Shown here piece after piece: positions 18,893 to 28,687 of a stretch of 64,000 bases of DNA. A program made the translations under genes and the position numbers. The notes under the pieces were generated by a model. It had not been told where the DNA came from. It saw only the letters and a list, made by a program, of their open reading frames with translations, and did not search any database. How positions within the stretch are numbered: position 1 is the first letter of the stretch; the number at the start of each line of letters is the position of its first letter. Source of the stretch: DASQDN01 sp963833675 (GTDB taxonomy: Bacteria; Acidobacteriota; Terriglobia; Bryobacterales; Bryobacteraceae); NCBI GenBank assembly GCA_963833675.1, contig CAWHYW010000021.1:57659-121658 (forward strand), read 5' to 3'.

Positions 18893-20509
18893 TTACACGC
18901 CCGTGGCGGGCGTGCGTTCCAGCTCGAGCCGGCGCTGTCTGTGCCAACGCAAACGAGCCTGCAGGTCCTGCCACAAGCTCGCACAGCCGGCCCAATAATA
19001 TCCCGACACGAAAATCGCCAGAAACGGCAAAGCGAAAAAGTTATAGGTATCGACAGCGTAGGCTATCATGAAGAGGAAGTACGTTCCGATCGCAAGCTCG
19101 ATATAAGGCAGCCATCCGCTTCTGCTGCGATATCGGTCGGCTTGCAGTTTCACCTTCTGGGCGCCTTCAATCGCGAATTTGGGCGTCCGAGCGAATGCCG
19201 TCTGCACACCGAATAGAGCCTCGAATACTGCTCGGGTATTGCTGATCGTCAGCGCAACGCCCGCAGCCATTAGCATCGGAATGAAGAAGATCCCTCGTTT
19301 CCAGGTCTGCGGGTAGAGTTCCCGATGCGCGAGCATGTAGAACGCTGTGATCGACCAGAACGAAGCAATTATCAGGGGCATGTCGATGCAGAGCATCTGC
19401 AGCCAACCCATATAAAAGCGAACGATCATTACCGGGAGCATTAGCGCGCTCACGATAATCATCATGGGATAGGAAATGTTCGGGGTGAGGTGAAAGATCG
19501 CTTCCAGCTTCACCCGCCGCGGTAGATCGGCCCTCAAGATCGATGGCAGGAGTTTAATCGCGACTTGCGTCAGCCCTTTTGACCAACGCGACTGCTGCAC
19601 CTGAAATCCGTTCATCTCCACAGGCAGTTCCGATGGGCACTCCACGCCGGGAATGTACACGAATTTCCAGCCGTTCAGCTGAGCCCGGTAGCTCAGATCG
19701 GAATCCTCGGTGAGAGTGTCATGCTGCCAGCCTCCCGCATCGTCGATCATCTCGCGGCGCAGAATACCGGCGGTGCCGTTGAAGTTAAAGAAGAGTCCTC
19801 CACCGAACCGGGCGCCGTGCTCGAGGACGAAATGCCCGTCGAGCAGCATCGCCTCCACTTCCGTCAGCAGGTTGTAGTGACGATTCAGATATGTCCACCG
19901 GGTTTGCACTACACCGACATTCGGATCGCTGAAATAGTGGACCGTACGCTCCAGGAAATCGTCCGGAGGAATAAAGTCCGCGTCAAAAACTGCGATAAGC
20001 TCGCCGGTAGCCGACTGCAGGCCTTCCTGCAAAGCTCCGGCCTTAAATCCATGACGGTTCGACCGGTGGCGGTATTCAATCGGATACCCAAGTGCTTGAT
20101 AATGCGCGCACAAGGACTGAGCGAACGGGTGCGTTTCGTCCGTCGAGTCGTCCAGAACCTGGAGCTGAAACAGATCGCGAGGATAACGCATTTTCAGCGT
20201 TTCCTCTAGGAGGCGCTCCACGACAAACTTCTCGTTATAGAGCGGCAACTGAACGGTAACGCGCGGGAGTTGCTCGAACCTCGATGTCGGCCCATCGGTT
20301 AACTTCTTCTTATGTTTGAGATAGCCCCGGATCATTTCATACCGATGCAGTCCGAAGGCCGACAGAATAATGAGGACACTGAAATACGGGATCATCAACG
20401 CCCAGTCAAACCAGTCGAATTGATGGATACCCGAAAACGTAGGATCAAGAAAGGTATCGAGCGCTTTGGTGAGCGTGGAAGCCAACAGGAGAGCCGGGTA
20501 GGTGCTCAT
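18893..20509 (-). CDS. family 2 processive glycosyltransferase (cellulose synthase-like)
   Basis: 538 residues. Membrane segments at about 30-52 and several after 345 flank a GT-A domain with all processive landmarks: VTVQLPLYNE, LDDSTDET, DxD in AVFDADFIPP, TEDSDLSYRAQ and QQSRWSKGLTQ. This is the set seen in bacterial cellulose/glucomannan-type synthases, which polymerise from nucleotide sugars and export the chain. There is no PilZ domain and no BcsB-like partner here, so cellulose itself is not implied. The GT-C-like gene follows 9 bp downstream in the same direction. Confidence 0.85.
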   Translation of the reverse strand: MSTYPALLLASTLTKALDTFLDPTFSGIHQFDWFDWALMIPYFSVLIILSAFGLHRYEMIRGYLKHKKKLTDGPTSRFEQLPRVTVQLPLYNEKFVVERLLEETLKMRYPRDLFQLQVLDDSTDETHPFAQSLCAHYQALGYPIEYRHRSNRHGFKAGALQEGLQSATGELIAVFDADFIPPDDFLERTVHYFSDPNVGVVQTRWTYLNRHYNLLTEVEAMLLDGHFVLEHGARFGGGLFFNFNGTAGILRREMIDDAGGWQHDTLTEDSDLSYRAQLNGWKFVYIPGVECPSELPVEMNGFQVQQSRWSKGLTQVAIKLLPSILRADLPRRVKLEAIFHLTPNISYPMMIIVSALMLPVMIVRFYMGWLQMLCIDMPLIIASFWSITAFYMLAHRELYPQTWKRGIFFIPMLMAAGVALTISNTRAVFEALFGVQTAFARTPKFAIEGAQKVKLQADRYRSRSGWLPYIELAIGTYFLFMIAYAVDTYNFFALPFLAIFVSGYYWAGCASLWQDLQARLRWHRQRRLELERTPATGV

Positions 20510-20843
20510 TCAGGTCTCTAGTAAAGATCTTGGCGGCACATCGTCCAACCAATCTATCTCTTTTCCGTAAACCGTGTTCCAGGCTACAAACACAGCTCGC
20601 AATTGTTTATTATAGCAGCCGCCATCGTCTTCCGGATTACGCTAGCAGTCCATTTGGGCTTCTTTGTGAGCGATACGGGCCGCGGTGGAAAAAGTACCTT
20701 CGGGTCGGGCCCGCTTGAAAAAGAATGAGGAAGTTGCGATCAACTGTCGATAGGTAACTATGGGGTAGAACCCGCCGCTATTGCGGTAACCTGATAATTA
20801 GCGCCTAGTCTCTCCTGGCGTCCGCTTCATTTTCGAGCTTTTT
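20510..20843. other. intergenic region without a gene
   Basis: About 330 bp upstream of two divergent genes. It has an A/T-rich stretch (about 20605-20620, TTTATTATAG) that could hold promoters and a small hairpin CCGC-TATT-GCGG at about 20782. No convincing ORF, RNA gene or riboswitch was seen. Confidence 0.5.
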
Positions 20844-21316
20844 GATGGACACACACGTAAACAGCGCTTGGCCTGCTGAACATTATTTTCGGCGGGATCA
20901 GTGTGCTCTTTGGGCTCGCCGTTTTTGTATTTTTTGGCGGCCCCGTCGGCCTGTATCGAACGATGAATGACGATGTTCTCGGCTTTTTGCTGGCGGGCTC
21001 GGTTGTTTTCCATATGCTGCTGGCGATTCCTTGCATCCTCGTGGGGGTGTATCTTCGTTCCTTTATGGAATGGGCGCGCGGCTTCGCGATCGTGGTTTCG
21101 GCGCTCAACCTGCTCAACTTTCCGTTCGGGTGTGTTGTTGGCGGCTACGGACTTTGGGTTCTTTTGACGCCTGAAACCGACCCGCTCTTTTCCGATCGCC
21201 GGCCAAGGCACACGAAAAAATCGCCATCTCCCGCAAAATCGCCGCAAACCTCGACGTCGGAAGCAAAGCCCAAGCAATCGGCATCGGCCAGAATTATTCC
21301 TTCTCCGCGGAGTTGA
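20844..21316 (+). CDS. small integral membrane protein, one frameshift
   Basis: The ATG at 20844 gives MDTHVNSA. One base near 20866 must be skipped to continue as LGLLNIIFGGISVLFGLAVFVF, since the downstream frame has a stop at 20858 and otherwise only a GTG start at 20903. Four hydrophobic segments follow (about 8-30, 45-62, 75-92, 96-112). The last 40 residues are a soluble Ser/Pro/Lys-rich tail. This design is common in Acidobacteriota and has no named function. It lies just before the receptor gene, same strand, 6-bp gap. Confidence 0.6.
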
Positions 21317-21322
21317 TACGGA

Positions 21323-23136
21323 TTGAACCGAGTCTTTTGGTTATGTGCTCTGCTGTCCGTGTATCCAATTTGCGCCCAGTCAAATCAATCGGAGGATAAT
21401 CCGAGACGGGAGTCGGTCATCGTGACCGGCACGTATCATCCGCTGCCTCTGAGGAGACGGACCGGCCCGTGCGATCCATTGATGTTCCGCGCTCTCGCTT
21501 CTGTCAACACTTTCGCCGATCTCCTCAAACTTGATTCATCCCTGGATTTGCGCCAGCGTGCGCCCAACAGCATTCAAGGCGACCTTTCCATCCGCGGAGC
21601 GGGGTTCGGCCAGACACTCATCCTCCTTGACGGACTGCGCTTGAATGACGTCCAATCAGGTCACCACAATCTCGATGTGCCAGTTCCGCTGGAGAGTATC
21701 ACTCGAGTCGAGATCCTCAAAGGTTCCGGATCCACGTTGTACGGCTCTGATGCGGTCGGCGGCGTCGTCAATTTCATCACTCACGCGCCGGAACAGTACG
21801 AGATGCGTCTTCGTACCGCATTCGGTAGCTTTGGCACAAACCAGCAGCAGGGTGATTTGCGTATGCGTCGAAGCGTTGGTCCGAGCAACTCAACTTTCAC
21901 GCGATTTTTCGACCGGCTTCATCCCCAACCGCGATTATCGAAACTTATCGTTGGCCTCGCGAACATCGGTTGACACTTCGCTCGGAACCACGGCGGTCAC
22001 GCTGGCACCAACGACCGGCCCTTCGGAGCCGAGCAGTTCTATGGCGATTACAATTCCTGGGAGCGCACCCGGACTTGGTTCGCTTCCGCTCGGCAGTCGC
22101 TCGGATCAAGACCGATGCAGCTTTCGCTTTCCGGCGCATACGGACCTTTTGTTCTCTACCGCGATCGTCCGCTAGTCTTTACCAATCGGCACGCCGTCGA
22201 GGAGTTATCCAGGCGTTATTACGGCGGCGAGAAAGCTCGGCCAGACATCAAGCTGTACTACGGAGCGGAAGTCTACCGTGACGCGATCGCAGCAATAATC
22301 TTGGCTCCCACGATCGAACCGGAGCGCCCCATACATCGCGCTCGACGTACGAGCACTCCGCCGTTTCAGTTTCTCTCTCGGCCTCCGCGATGAAATCTAC
22401 GGGTCGTTCAATCACGAAGTCAGTCCCACCTTCGCCGCCGGGATACTGGCTCGCGCCCGCGCTAAAAGCTGCGTGGCACGTTTCCCGCGCTTTTCGTCTG
22501 CCCAGCTACACCGATCTTTACTATCACGATCCCGCAAATATCGGGTCACCGACCTTCGCCCCGAGAGCGCCTGGAGCTACGAGGGCGGGTCGACTGAATG
22601 CCGGGCGGCGCGTTGGCGCGCAGCTGTGACGGTCTTTCAACGACGCGAGCGGGACGGCATCGACTACGTTCGACCAGCATCCGCGAATCGGCGGGCGCGC
22701 CAACTTCCAGAGACTGCAATTCACGGGAGTAGAGGGCGGCGTCGCAGTTCGACCGCGGCGACACACGAGATCGAATTCCAATACACCGGGTTGCGCGGAG
22801 CCCAGGACGCATTGGCAGAGCAGGAATCGAAGTACGTCTTCAATACCGGTCATTCCGGCGTCGTTCACGTGGCAGGGCAGGCTTTCCCGGCAGGCTTGCT
22901 TGCGCGGACACGCATCGGAGTCCTCCAGCGGTATCAGCGGGATGCGTATGGACTATGGGATGTATACGCCGCTGCGCAACCGGCGCCGTATCCGGCCTTT
23001 TGTGCAACTCAGCAACCTGACGAACACGTCCTACGAGGAGATCCCCGCGTGTGCCATGCCCGGACGGTCCATCCTCGGCGGATTTGAGCTCCTGGTGTTT
23101 AGGCAGCGCGATAAACTGAATGCAAGAGGTGCTTGA
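21323..23136 (+). CDS. TonB-dependent outer-membrane receptor (BtuB-like), multiple frameshifts
   Basis: The first part is in frame from a TTG: signal peptide, TonB-box-like ESVIVTGTY, and a good plug domain (IRGAGFGQTLILLDGLRLNDV, VEILKGSGSTLYGSDAVGGVVNFIT). From about 21880 the barrel is scattered over all three frames, with recognisable pieces such as AFRLPSYTDLYYHDPANIG, VTVFQRRERDGIDYVR and FVQLSNLTNTSYEEIP near the end. At least five indels are needed. Reconstructed size is about 600 residues, as for BtuB/CirA-type receptors. The ligand is not evident and no cobalamin riboswitch is visible upstream. Confidence 0.7.
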
Positions 23137-24576
23137 TTCGACACGCGGCATTCCTTTGTACGTTGGCCATTTGGGCCGGACTGCAGGCCCAGGAACAGGG
23201 CAGACTGGACTCCAGCGAGACGCTTTTCAGCGTCATGGCTGCGGTAAACGTCGGGCTTCCTGAACCCGCAACTGTCGTAACGTGATCACCTTGCTGGACG
23301 AAGATAGATCGCCCGTTTCGAACTGAGGAACTTTGTTGTTTCCCATCACCCTCCAGGGACACCGGTAAACTGGTCGCCATACATCTCATTCGCCCTCTCT
23401 TCCGGCGGGCCTCCACGATTTCAAGCCGAGCTTCACCGGTCTCGAAGAGCCGCCCGATCTTTTTCTCAACTCGGAAGGGTTTCGCGGTTTGCTCGATACC
23501 GCTTCTACCGCGAGGCGGCATTGCAACGATCTCTGGACCAAACTACAGCCCACTGTATCAGCGCGAAATCGACCGTTATCACGAGCCGGTCGACGCGAGT
23601 CCTGCTCGAGGCCAACGCGTACCTCCGCAACCCGACCAGCGGGTACATGGGCCGGCGCTTTTTCGTGCTGGTCGAGATGCTGGCGCCGCCTAATCAGGTC
23701 CATACCAGGAGCTACAAGGACGATTACTTCATCGTCATAACCCCTCGGCGCAGCCGCGAGTCGAGCAGGTTCGCCACGCTTACCTGCACTATCTTTTGGA
23801 CCCGCTTACAGCAAAATTCTCCGAATCGGTAATGAAGAAGCGGAGCCTCAGCGATTTTGCGCAAGGCGCGGCTGCACTTGATGAAAGCTACAAGTCGGAC
23901 TTCCTGCTGTTGACGACTGAATCCCTTATCCGGGCGATTGAGGCGAGGATGGACCGAAAGCCTGCGGCTGGTGCAGGGACTCCTTGATGGCGGGATTCAT
24001 CCTCACGCCATTCTTCTCGGAGGCGCTTCCTCTTTACGAGAAGCAGGAGACGGCCATGCGGATGTATTTCCCGGACATGATGGCCTCGATGGATCTCAAG
24101 AAAGAATCCAAGCGCCTTGACGCGTGTCGATCTGACTGTCGCCCCTCCAAAGCCAGTCAAGCCGCGGTAGAACGCGACGCCCGAGTCTCCCGCGCGAGCC
24201 GGCGGAGAAAACGCTCGAAGAGGCGGAGGTCTGTACGAAGCGCGGGATTTCGAAAAGGCGGGCGCGACCTTTCAAAAGGCGCTAGCTGCAGACCGAACGA
24301 AAGCCGCTCCACGCGCGGGTTTACTATGGATTAGCCAGGATCGCGGCCCTAAATCGGGATCCGCAGTTGGCGGAACAGCTCTTTCATAAGACACTGGAAT
24401 CATCCCCGGATGCGCACACGCGCGCATGGTCGGAAGTGTATCTGGGGCGTCTGGCTCAGGCGTCGACGACGCCGGAAGAAGCGGTCGAGCATTATCGCGC
24501 AGCGCTCGCCGTAGACGGCGCGCCCGCAAAAGCAAAGCAGGCCGCCGAAGAAGGTTTACGCAAGACGTCCAAGTAA
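23133..24576 (+). CDS. secreted protein with C-terminal TPR repeats, multiple frameshifts
   Basis: A TTG at 23133 overlapping the receptor stop starts a signal peptide (LIRHAAFLCTLAIWAGLQAQEQ) followed by SSETLFSVMAAVNV. Later pieces lie in changing frames: NAYLRNPTSGYMGRRF, DDYFIVITPSAQ, RHAYLHYLLDPLTAKF, KRSLSDFAQGAAALDESY, LPLYEKQETAMRMYFPDMM. The end has TPR units (ARDFEKAGATFQKALAADRT, AEQLFHKTLESSPDAHTRAW, AVEHYRAALAVDGAPAKAK). The HxxxH in RHAYLH could be a metal site but no protease family is claimed. At least five frame breaks. It resembles unnamed acidobacterial secreted TPR proteins. Confidence 0.55.
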
Positions 24577-24601
24577 GGACAGTTCACATACGGAGTTCAT
24601 A

Positions 24602-25419
24602 ATGATCAAACGCATTGCACTGTCGTTTGCCCTTGTGGCCGGATTAGTATATGGGCAGGCGCAGCCGAAGCCGAAGTCGCAAAAGGAAGCTGGAGGCAGT
24701 CATGGCGATCTTTAATGCGCAGACTCCCGACGCCCGCATCGCCGCCGCCGAAAAACTGCTCACCGAGTTCGCAGACACAGAGTTCAAGGCTGTCGCCTTG
24801 CAAATCGCGGCCGCATCCGCGCAACAGAAAAACGACTTCGAGAAGATGGTCGTCTACGCCGAGCGTACGCTCGAAGCCGACCCTAAGAATTACCCGGCGA
24901 TGCTGATGCTAGCAACGGCATCGCCCAACATACCCGCGAGTTTGACCTTGATAAGGAAGAAAAGCTCAACCGCGCCGAGAAGTACGCCAAGACCGCCATG
25001 GATCTGGTAAAGGTCGCCACCAAGCCTCGTCCTGACATTCCCGATGCAGACTGGGAAGCGGCAAAGCAGAACTACATGGCGCAAGCTTACGAGGCGCTCG
25101 GGTTGGCGGCGATGGTCCGAAAGAAGTACGATGATGCCGCCACTCAGTTCCAATCGGCGGTGACGGCTTCGCCGGATCCGGCGACGATGGTCCGCCTCGC
25201 AGCCGCATATAATTTCGCAAAGAAGCCTGACCAGGCTCTTGCACGCTGGATAAATTGAACGCGACTCCCGATGTACACCCATCGATCAAGGCGGTCGCCG
25301 CGCAGGAACGCAACAACGCAGTGAAATTGAAAGGCGGCGCAGGCGCGGCAGCCCCGGCTACTTCCACGACACCGCCGGCCGGCGCGCCTGCCCCTCCGGC
25401 TACTCCCCCGGCAAAGTAA
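24602..25419 (+). CDS. secreted TPR protein, several frameshifts
   Basis: The ATG at 24602 opens a signal peptide (MIKRIALSFALVAGLVYGQ). After a shift near 24690 the frame runs through helical repeats (IAAAEKLLTEFADTEFKAVA, FEKMVVYAERTLEADPKNYP). A second shift near 24920 leads to AEKYAKTAMDLVKVATKPRP, AQAYEALGLAAMVRKKYDDA, FQSAVTASPDPATMVRLAAA. A third near 25245 leads to a Pro/Ala-rich tail ending ATPPAK at 25419. These are TPR-type pairs for protein contacts. It starts 25 bp after the preceding TPR gene and 2 bp before rnc, so it likely belongs to one transcript with them. Confidence 0.6.
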
Positions 25420-25421
25420 TC

Positions 25422-26151
25422 ATGCCAGCGGCGGACCTGCAGGATCTGGAAGCCAAACTCGGCCACTCCTTCCATGACCGGAATCTGCTGGTCCGCGCGC
25501 TCACTCACCGTTCCTTCGCCTTCGGCCAGAAATCGGAAGATCCCGACAACTCTTGACAATGAGCGCCTCGAGTTTCTGGGCGATTCAATTCTCGGATTCA
25601 TCATCAGCGAGTGCCTCGTCCTTCGCCATCACGGCTGGCCGGAAGGCCGACTCTCGAAGGTAAAGGCGCATTTAGTTAGCGCTACACACCTTCATCGAGT
25701 AGCGCAAAAACTCGGCTTGGGACAGTTCCTGCAACTCGGTCGTAGTGAAGAGATGAGCGGTGGCCGTCAGAAAAAGATGCTGCTTGGCCAATGCGGTGGA
25801 GGCCATCATCGCCGCCTTACACATCGATGGTGGTTTGGACTCTGCGCGCCGATTTGTGATCGACTCACGTTCTTGGTGGTAGTAATCTCGAGGAATTGCT
25901 CGAAGCGCAGGAGACGAATTATAAGAGTACGCTGCAGGAGCGCGCTCAAGCCATTCACCTCCCGCAGCCTCACTACGTCATCGTGGAAGAGACTGGCCCA
26001 GGACATCGCCAAGACATTTCTGGTCGAGGCGCGCATCGGCTCCGCTTACCGTCGTACGGGTTCCGGGCCTTCGAAAAAATCTGCTGCCCAGAACGCCGCG
26101 AAGGCGATTCTCGAAGATATGGATGCGAATCTCCAAAGTCGCCCCGCCTGA
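25422..26151 (+). CDS. rnc: ribonuclease III, several frameshifts
   Basis: RNase III cuts double-stranded RNA during rRNA and mRNA processing. The start MPAADLQDLEAKLGHSF is followed by RNLLVRALTHRSFAF. After a break near 25548 comes the family signature NERLEFLGDSILGFI, then GRLSKVKAHLVSATHLHRVA. Further breaks near 25790 and 25885 precede ALHIDGGLDSARRFVID and LEELLEAQETNYKSTLQE, and one more near 25990 precedes the dsRNA-binding end (FLVEARIG ... KKSAAQNAAKAILEDM). Order and size (about 243 residues) are normal. Since rnc is a core gene, indel errors are the likely reason for the breaks. Confidence 0.8.
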
Positions 26152-26557
26152 CGACGTGAGGTAAGCTGCAATAACCTAAATTTGCCCCGACAGACATCAC
26201 GTGCATGGCACGTGTCAAAGGTTCCGAAATGGCTGTACGCGGATCTTCGATTCTCTTCGGAGCGGTTCGATGCTGCATCCGCGTAAACGGACACACCGTC
26301 AAGTGGATCGTGAAAGCGGTAGTGGCGAGGTAGTCAGCTCATTTTCCGGTATTCGGATTTTGATGGCACTGCTTAGTGACTCGGCTGACGGGCTTCGTAC
26401 TCACTTCAAATGGTAGTGAACCAGTGCTGAGACATGTGGCGGTTCGGCGCGGCCCTGACGGTAGTCTCCATCCTAATCGCGGTGTAGTTCTTCCTCTAAC
26501 GACCGCTACCACTTGCCGCGAACAGGAGCTTATTGCGTGCATTGGGCGATTCGCCAG
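26152..26557. other. intergenic region without a supported gene
   Basis: About 400 bp between the convergent rnc and the small minus-strand gene at 26558. Short frames are open on both strands but none has a recognisable motif or ribosome binding site. No terminator-like hairpin was seen. Confidence 0.4.
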
Positions 26558-26920
26558 TTATCTTGGTTGACTGGGGAATTTCTTTAAAGATGGAGGCCGC
26601 TTCGCTAAGGCTCTCGCTTGTCCCTTCATGTGGCGCTCAATCTCCGCTCTCTTATCCATTACCCACGAGCCGGCCATACTTTTATCGCTGTCTTTAAAAG
26701 CATCTATTTGCCCGTCGGGCACAAATACGGGAGCCCATCCGGCTTCGACACACCCCAGCGCACACTCTTTGGCTTTCTTAGCGGCCCTGGCATGGTTCCA
26801 ACTACCGGCTGCATCAGAGATCAAACCTGTCATCTCTTCCGCGAATGCGGCGCCAGTCAAGCCGCCGGTGAGTATCATTGCGCGCAGCTCATCGAGTGTA
26901 GGGTGAAATGCCAGCCTCAT
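26558..26920 (-). CDS. hypothetical protein, 120 residues
   Basis: Not recognised. It starts MRLAFHPTLDELRAMILTGG and is rich in Ala and Lys, mostly helical by composition, with two cysteines (AKECALGCVEAG) and a basic C-terminus (KRPPSLKKFPSQPR). There is no signal peptide or membrane segment. It begins 20 bp after the transporter gene on the same strand, which supports it being real, but codon evidence is modest. Confidence 0.35.
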   Translation of the reverse strand: MRLAFHPTLDELRAMILTGGLTGAAFAEEMTGLISDAAGSWNHARAAKKAKECALGCVEAGWAPVFVPDGQIDAFKDSDKSMAGSWVMDKRAEIERHMKGQARALAKRPPSLKKFPSQPR

Positions 26921-26940
26921 GTTATGCAGTGGTCAGAAGA

Positions 26941-27387
26941 CTACTGCGGTTTGAAATACAGCACGAGTCCGGCGCCCACCGACGCGAGAGCGAATCCCAA
27001 ATACAAGAGCGGATTCGGGGCGACTTTCGGTGGATGCAGAGACATCGTGAAGATCACGTTGATCAATGGCGCAAGCCCGAACACAATCGGCATCACATAA
27101 GTCGGCGTGCCGCCATTGCGAAACGACCAGATAATGCAAATCGCCCCCACTGCTCCCAAAGCTCCGCCGATGATCGAGTTCGTCATGCCCCCTGAATTGA
27201 ACCCTCTGAGTTGGCCCTGCGATCCCAGAGAGATCGCAGGTACCAGCACACCCACGAGGAAATAAGCCAAACCCACGCACAACAAGGCCCGCAATGGATT
27301 GCCTAGTTGCACTTGTCCCTTATGCAATATCGGGCCATACATGCCCCACGAGAATGCCGCGCCGAGAGCAAACAATATCCAGGTCAT
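26941..27387 (-). CDS. DMT/EamA-like small membrane protein
   Basis: 148 residues from the ATG at 27387 (MTWILFALGAAFSWGMYGPIL); a longer open frame upstream is not preceded by a ribosome binding site and looks non-coding. Four to five membrane segments, with SIIGGALGAVGAICIIWSF and YLGFALASVGAGLVLYF, resemble half-size drug/metabolite transporter (EamA-type) proteins. Such proteins move small metabolites; one half-unit may dimerise. The C-terminus is KPQ. No substrate can be named. Confidence 0.6.
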   Translation of the reverse strand: MTWILFALGAAFSWGMYGPILHKGQVQLGNPLRALLCVGLAYFLVGVLVPAISLGSQGQLRGFNSGGMTNSIIGGALGAVGAICIIWSFRNGGTPTYVMPIVFGLAPLINVIFTMSLHPPKVAPNPLLYLGFALASVGAGLVLYFKPQ

Positions 27388-27467
27388 CGTCTTAAAGGAT
27401 ATACGGAAAGCGATTGCTGCTGAATCAGCGGCGCGGGGCATCGATTCCTGTCGGTGATGCGGCCAGC

Positions 27468-28091
27468 TCAGGGGTTCTGGCCTCCGAATGAGTCGCACGA
27501 AACCTTGGGATGCCAGTTCACAAACGCGCCATTCGGATTGTCCTTCCACGCCCAGACGTGGAGCGTGTAGAACGCCGGCAGCCCGAAGCGATTGGGGCTC
27601 TCGAACAAATGGAAAAACTGGCCCATGAGCTCCGGAGGCCCAGAATGCTTTGCGTTCCAGGCGTCAGCTATAACCAGATAGTCCGCGCCGATCAGCTTCA
27701 ATTTTCCGTCCGGCATCGCTTCATAGATGACGATCTGAGGATGGCTGGCATCCAACTCGCCTTTATTCACCAGATCTCCATTGACATAATGCAGTCCCAT
27801 TGCTCCCGAGTCAGGACCGCTTACGCAGCCGAATTGCAGCGCGTATCCCTCTGCGACCGCTACCGACACATCTTTGAAGCGCTCGGTGGCATCCCGGACA
27901 ACTTTGATTAAAGCGTTCGCCTTGGTCGTCTGGCTCAGGGCGTCCTCTTGTTGTTTAGCCATTGCGTGTGTGTGGTCAGCTTGCGCCAGGGCAGGTGACC
28001 CACAAACGTTCGTGAGAATGAGCGCGCTCAAAGGGACCAGGCGCAGAATACCGCCGGATGTTTGAACGAGAGTCTTGATTAGCGTTGTCAT
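27468..28091 (-). CDS. secreted hypothetical protein
   Basis: 207 residues from the ATG at 28091 with AAAGGACAAAG just upstream as ribosome binding site. There is a hydrophobic signal region (ILRLVPLSALILTNVCGSPALA). The mature part has an N-terminal helix (TKANALIKVVRDATERFKDVS) and then a conserved-looking domain: QFGCVSGPDSGAMGLHYVNG, QIVIYEAMPDGKLKLIGADY, LHVWAWKDNPNGAFVNWHP. Two cysteines (GCVS and VSCDS) could pair. This kind of protein recurs in soil bacteria without an assigned role. Confidence 0.65.
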   Translation of the reverse strand: MTTLIKTLVQTSGGILRLVPLSALILTNVCGSPALAQADHTHAMAKQQEDALSQTTKANALIKVVRDATERFKDVSVAVAEGYALQFGCVSGPDSGAMGLHYVNGDLVNKGELDASHPQIVIYEAMPDGKLKLIGADYLVIADAWNAKHSGPPELMGQFFHLFESPNRFGLPAFYTLHVWAWKDNPNGAFVNWHPKVSCDSFGGQNP

Positions 28092-28246
28092 AGCTTTGTC
28101 CTTTGATAGGTGTTGTTCTGAAGCCCGTGGTTCTTTGCTAATACGATCGCCATCAAGCTTCTCAATCAAACCTGCGGGATTCCGTCTCAAAAGTGAATGA
28201 CTCAGGATTGAAAGCTACGACAAACTGTCAATTCGACCGCAACATC

Positions 28247-28660
28247 CTATGGCATCGGACGTTCGTGAAGGATCATCCAAGACGTGCCGAACTTGTCCCT
28301 GAGCATCCCAAACCGAAGCGCGAAGAAGGTCTCCTGCATTGGCATGAAGATCTGGCCGCCATCGGAAAGCAGCGCATAAATTCGCTCCGCTTCTTCTGTG
28401 CTGCTCACCGTGAGTGAGAGATAAACGCTGCGCATCGGCTGAAAACGGTCCGGTGGGACATCCGATCCCATCACTTCCGTCTCTCCGATGCTCATCCGCG
28501 CGTAGAGAATGGCGTCTTTCGCTTCGGGCGGAACATCGTTCGCATTTGGCTGTTGACCGTGGGTCATCATCATCGTGATTTTTCCACCCAAATGCTGTTC
28601 GTAGAACCGGAATGCCTGAGCGCAGTTGCCGCCATAGTTCAGATACGTGTGTAGTCTCAT
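28247..28660 (-). CDS. VOC family protein (PhnB-like)
   Basis: 137 residues. It matches the PhnB/glyoxalase-like group: HTYLNYGGNCAQAFRFYEQHLGG at the start, ARMSIGETEVMGSDVPP in the middle, SLTVSSTEEAERIYALLSDGG and FFALRFGMLRDKFGTSWMI at the end. These fold as paired beta-alpha-beta-beta-beta units that can hold a metal; many members have no tested activity, so no reaction is assigned. Full length and intact. Confidence 0.8.
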   Translation of the reverse strand: MRLHTYLNYGGNCAQAFRFYEQHLGGKITMMMTHGQQPNANDVPPEAKDAILYARMSIGETEVMGSDVPPDRFQPMRSVYLSLTVSSTEEAERIYALLSDGGQIFMPMQETFFALRFGMLRDKFGTSWMILHERPMP

Positions 28661-28687
28661 GGGTAGTCTTCCTTTCGTCTCTCCTGC

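Noticed and set aside
20510..21322. Cobalamin riboswitch upstream of the BtuB-like receptor
   Set aside because: No B12-box or the usual conserved core was found, and another gene lies between.
23790..23810. Zinc metalloprotease from RHAYLHYLLDP in the TPR protein
   Set aside because: The spacing HxxxH without a catalytic Glu between does not match a known protease signature.
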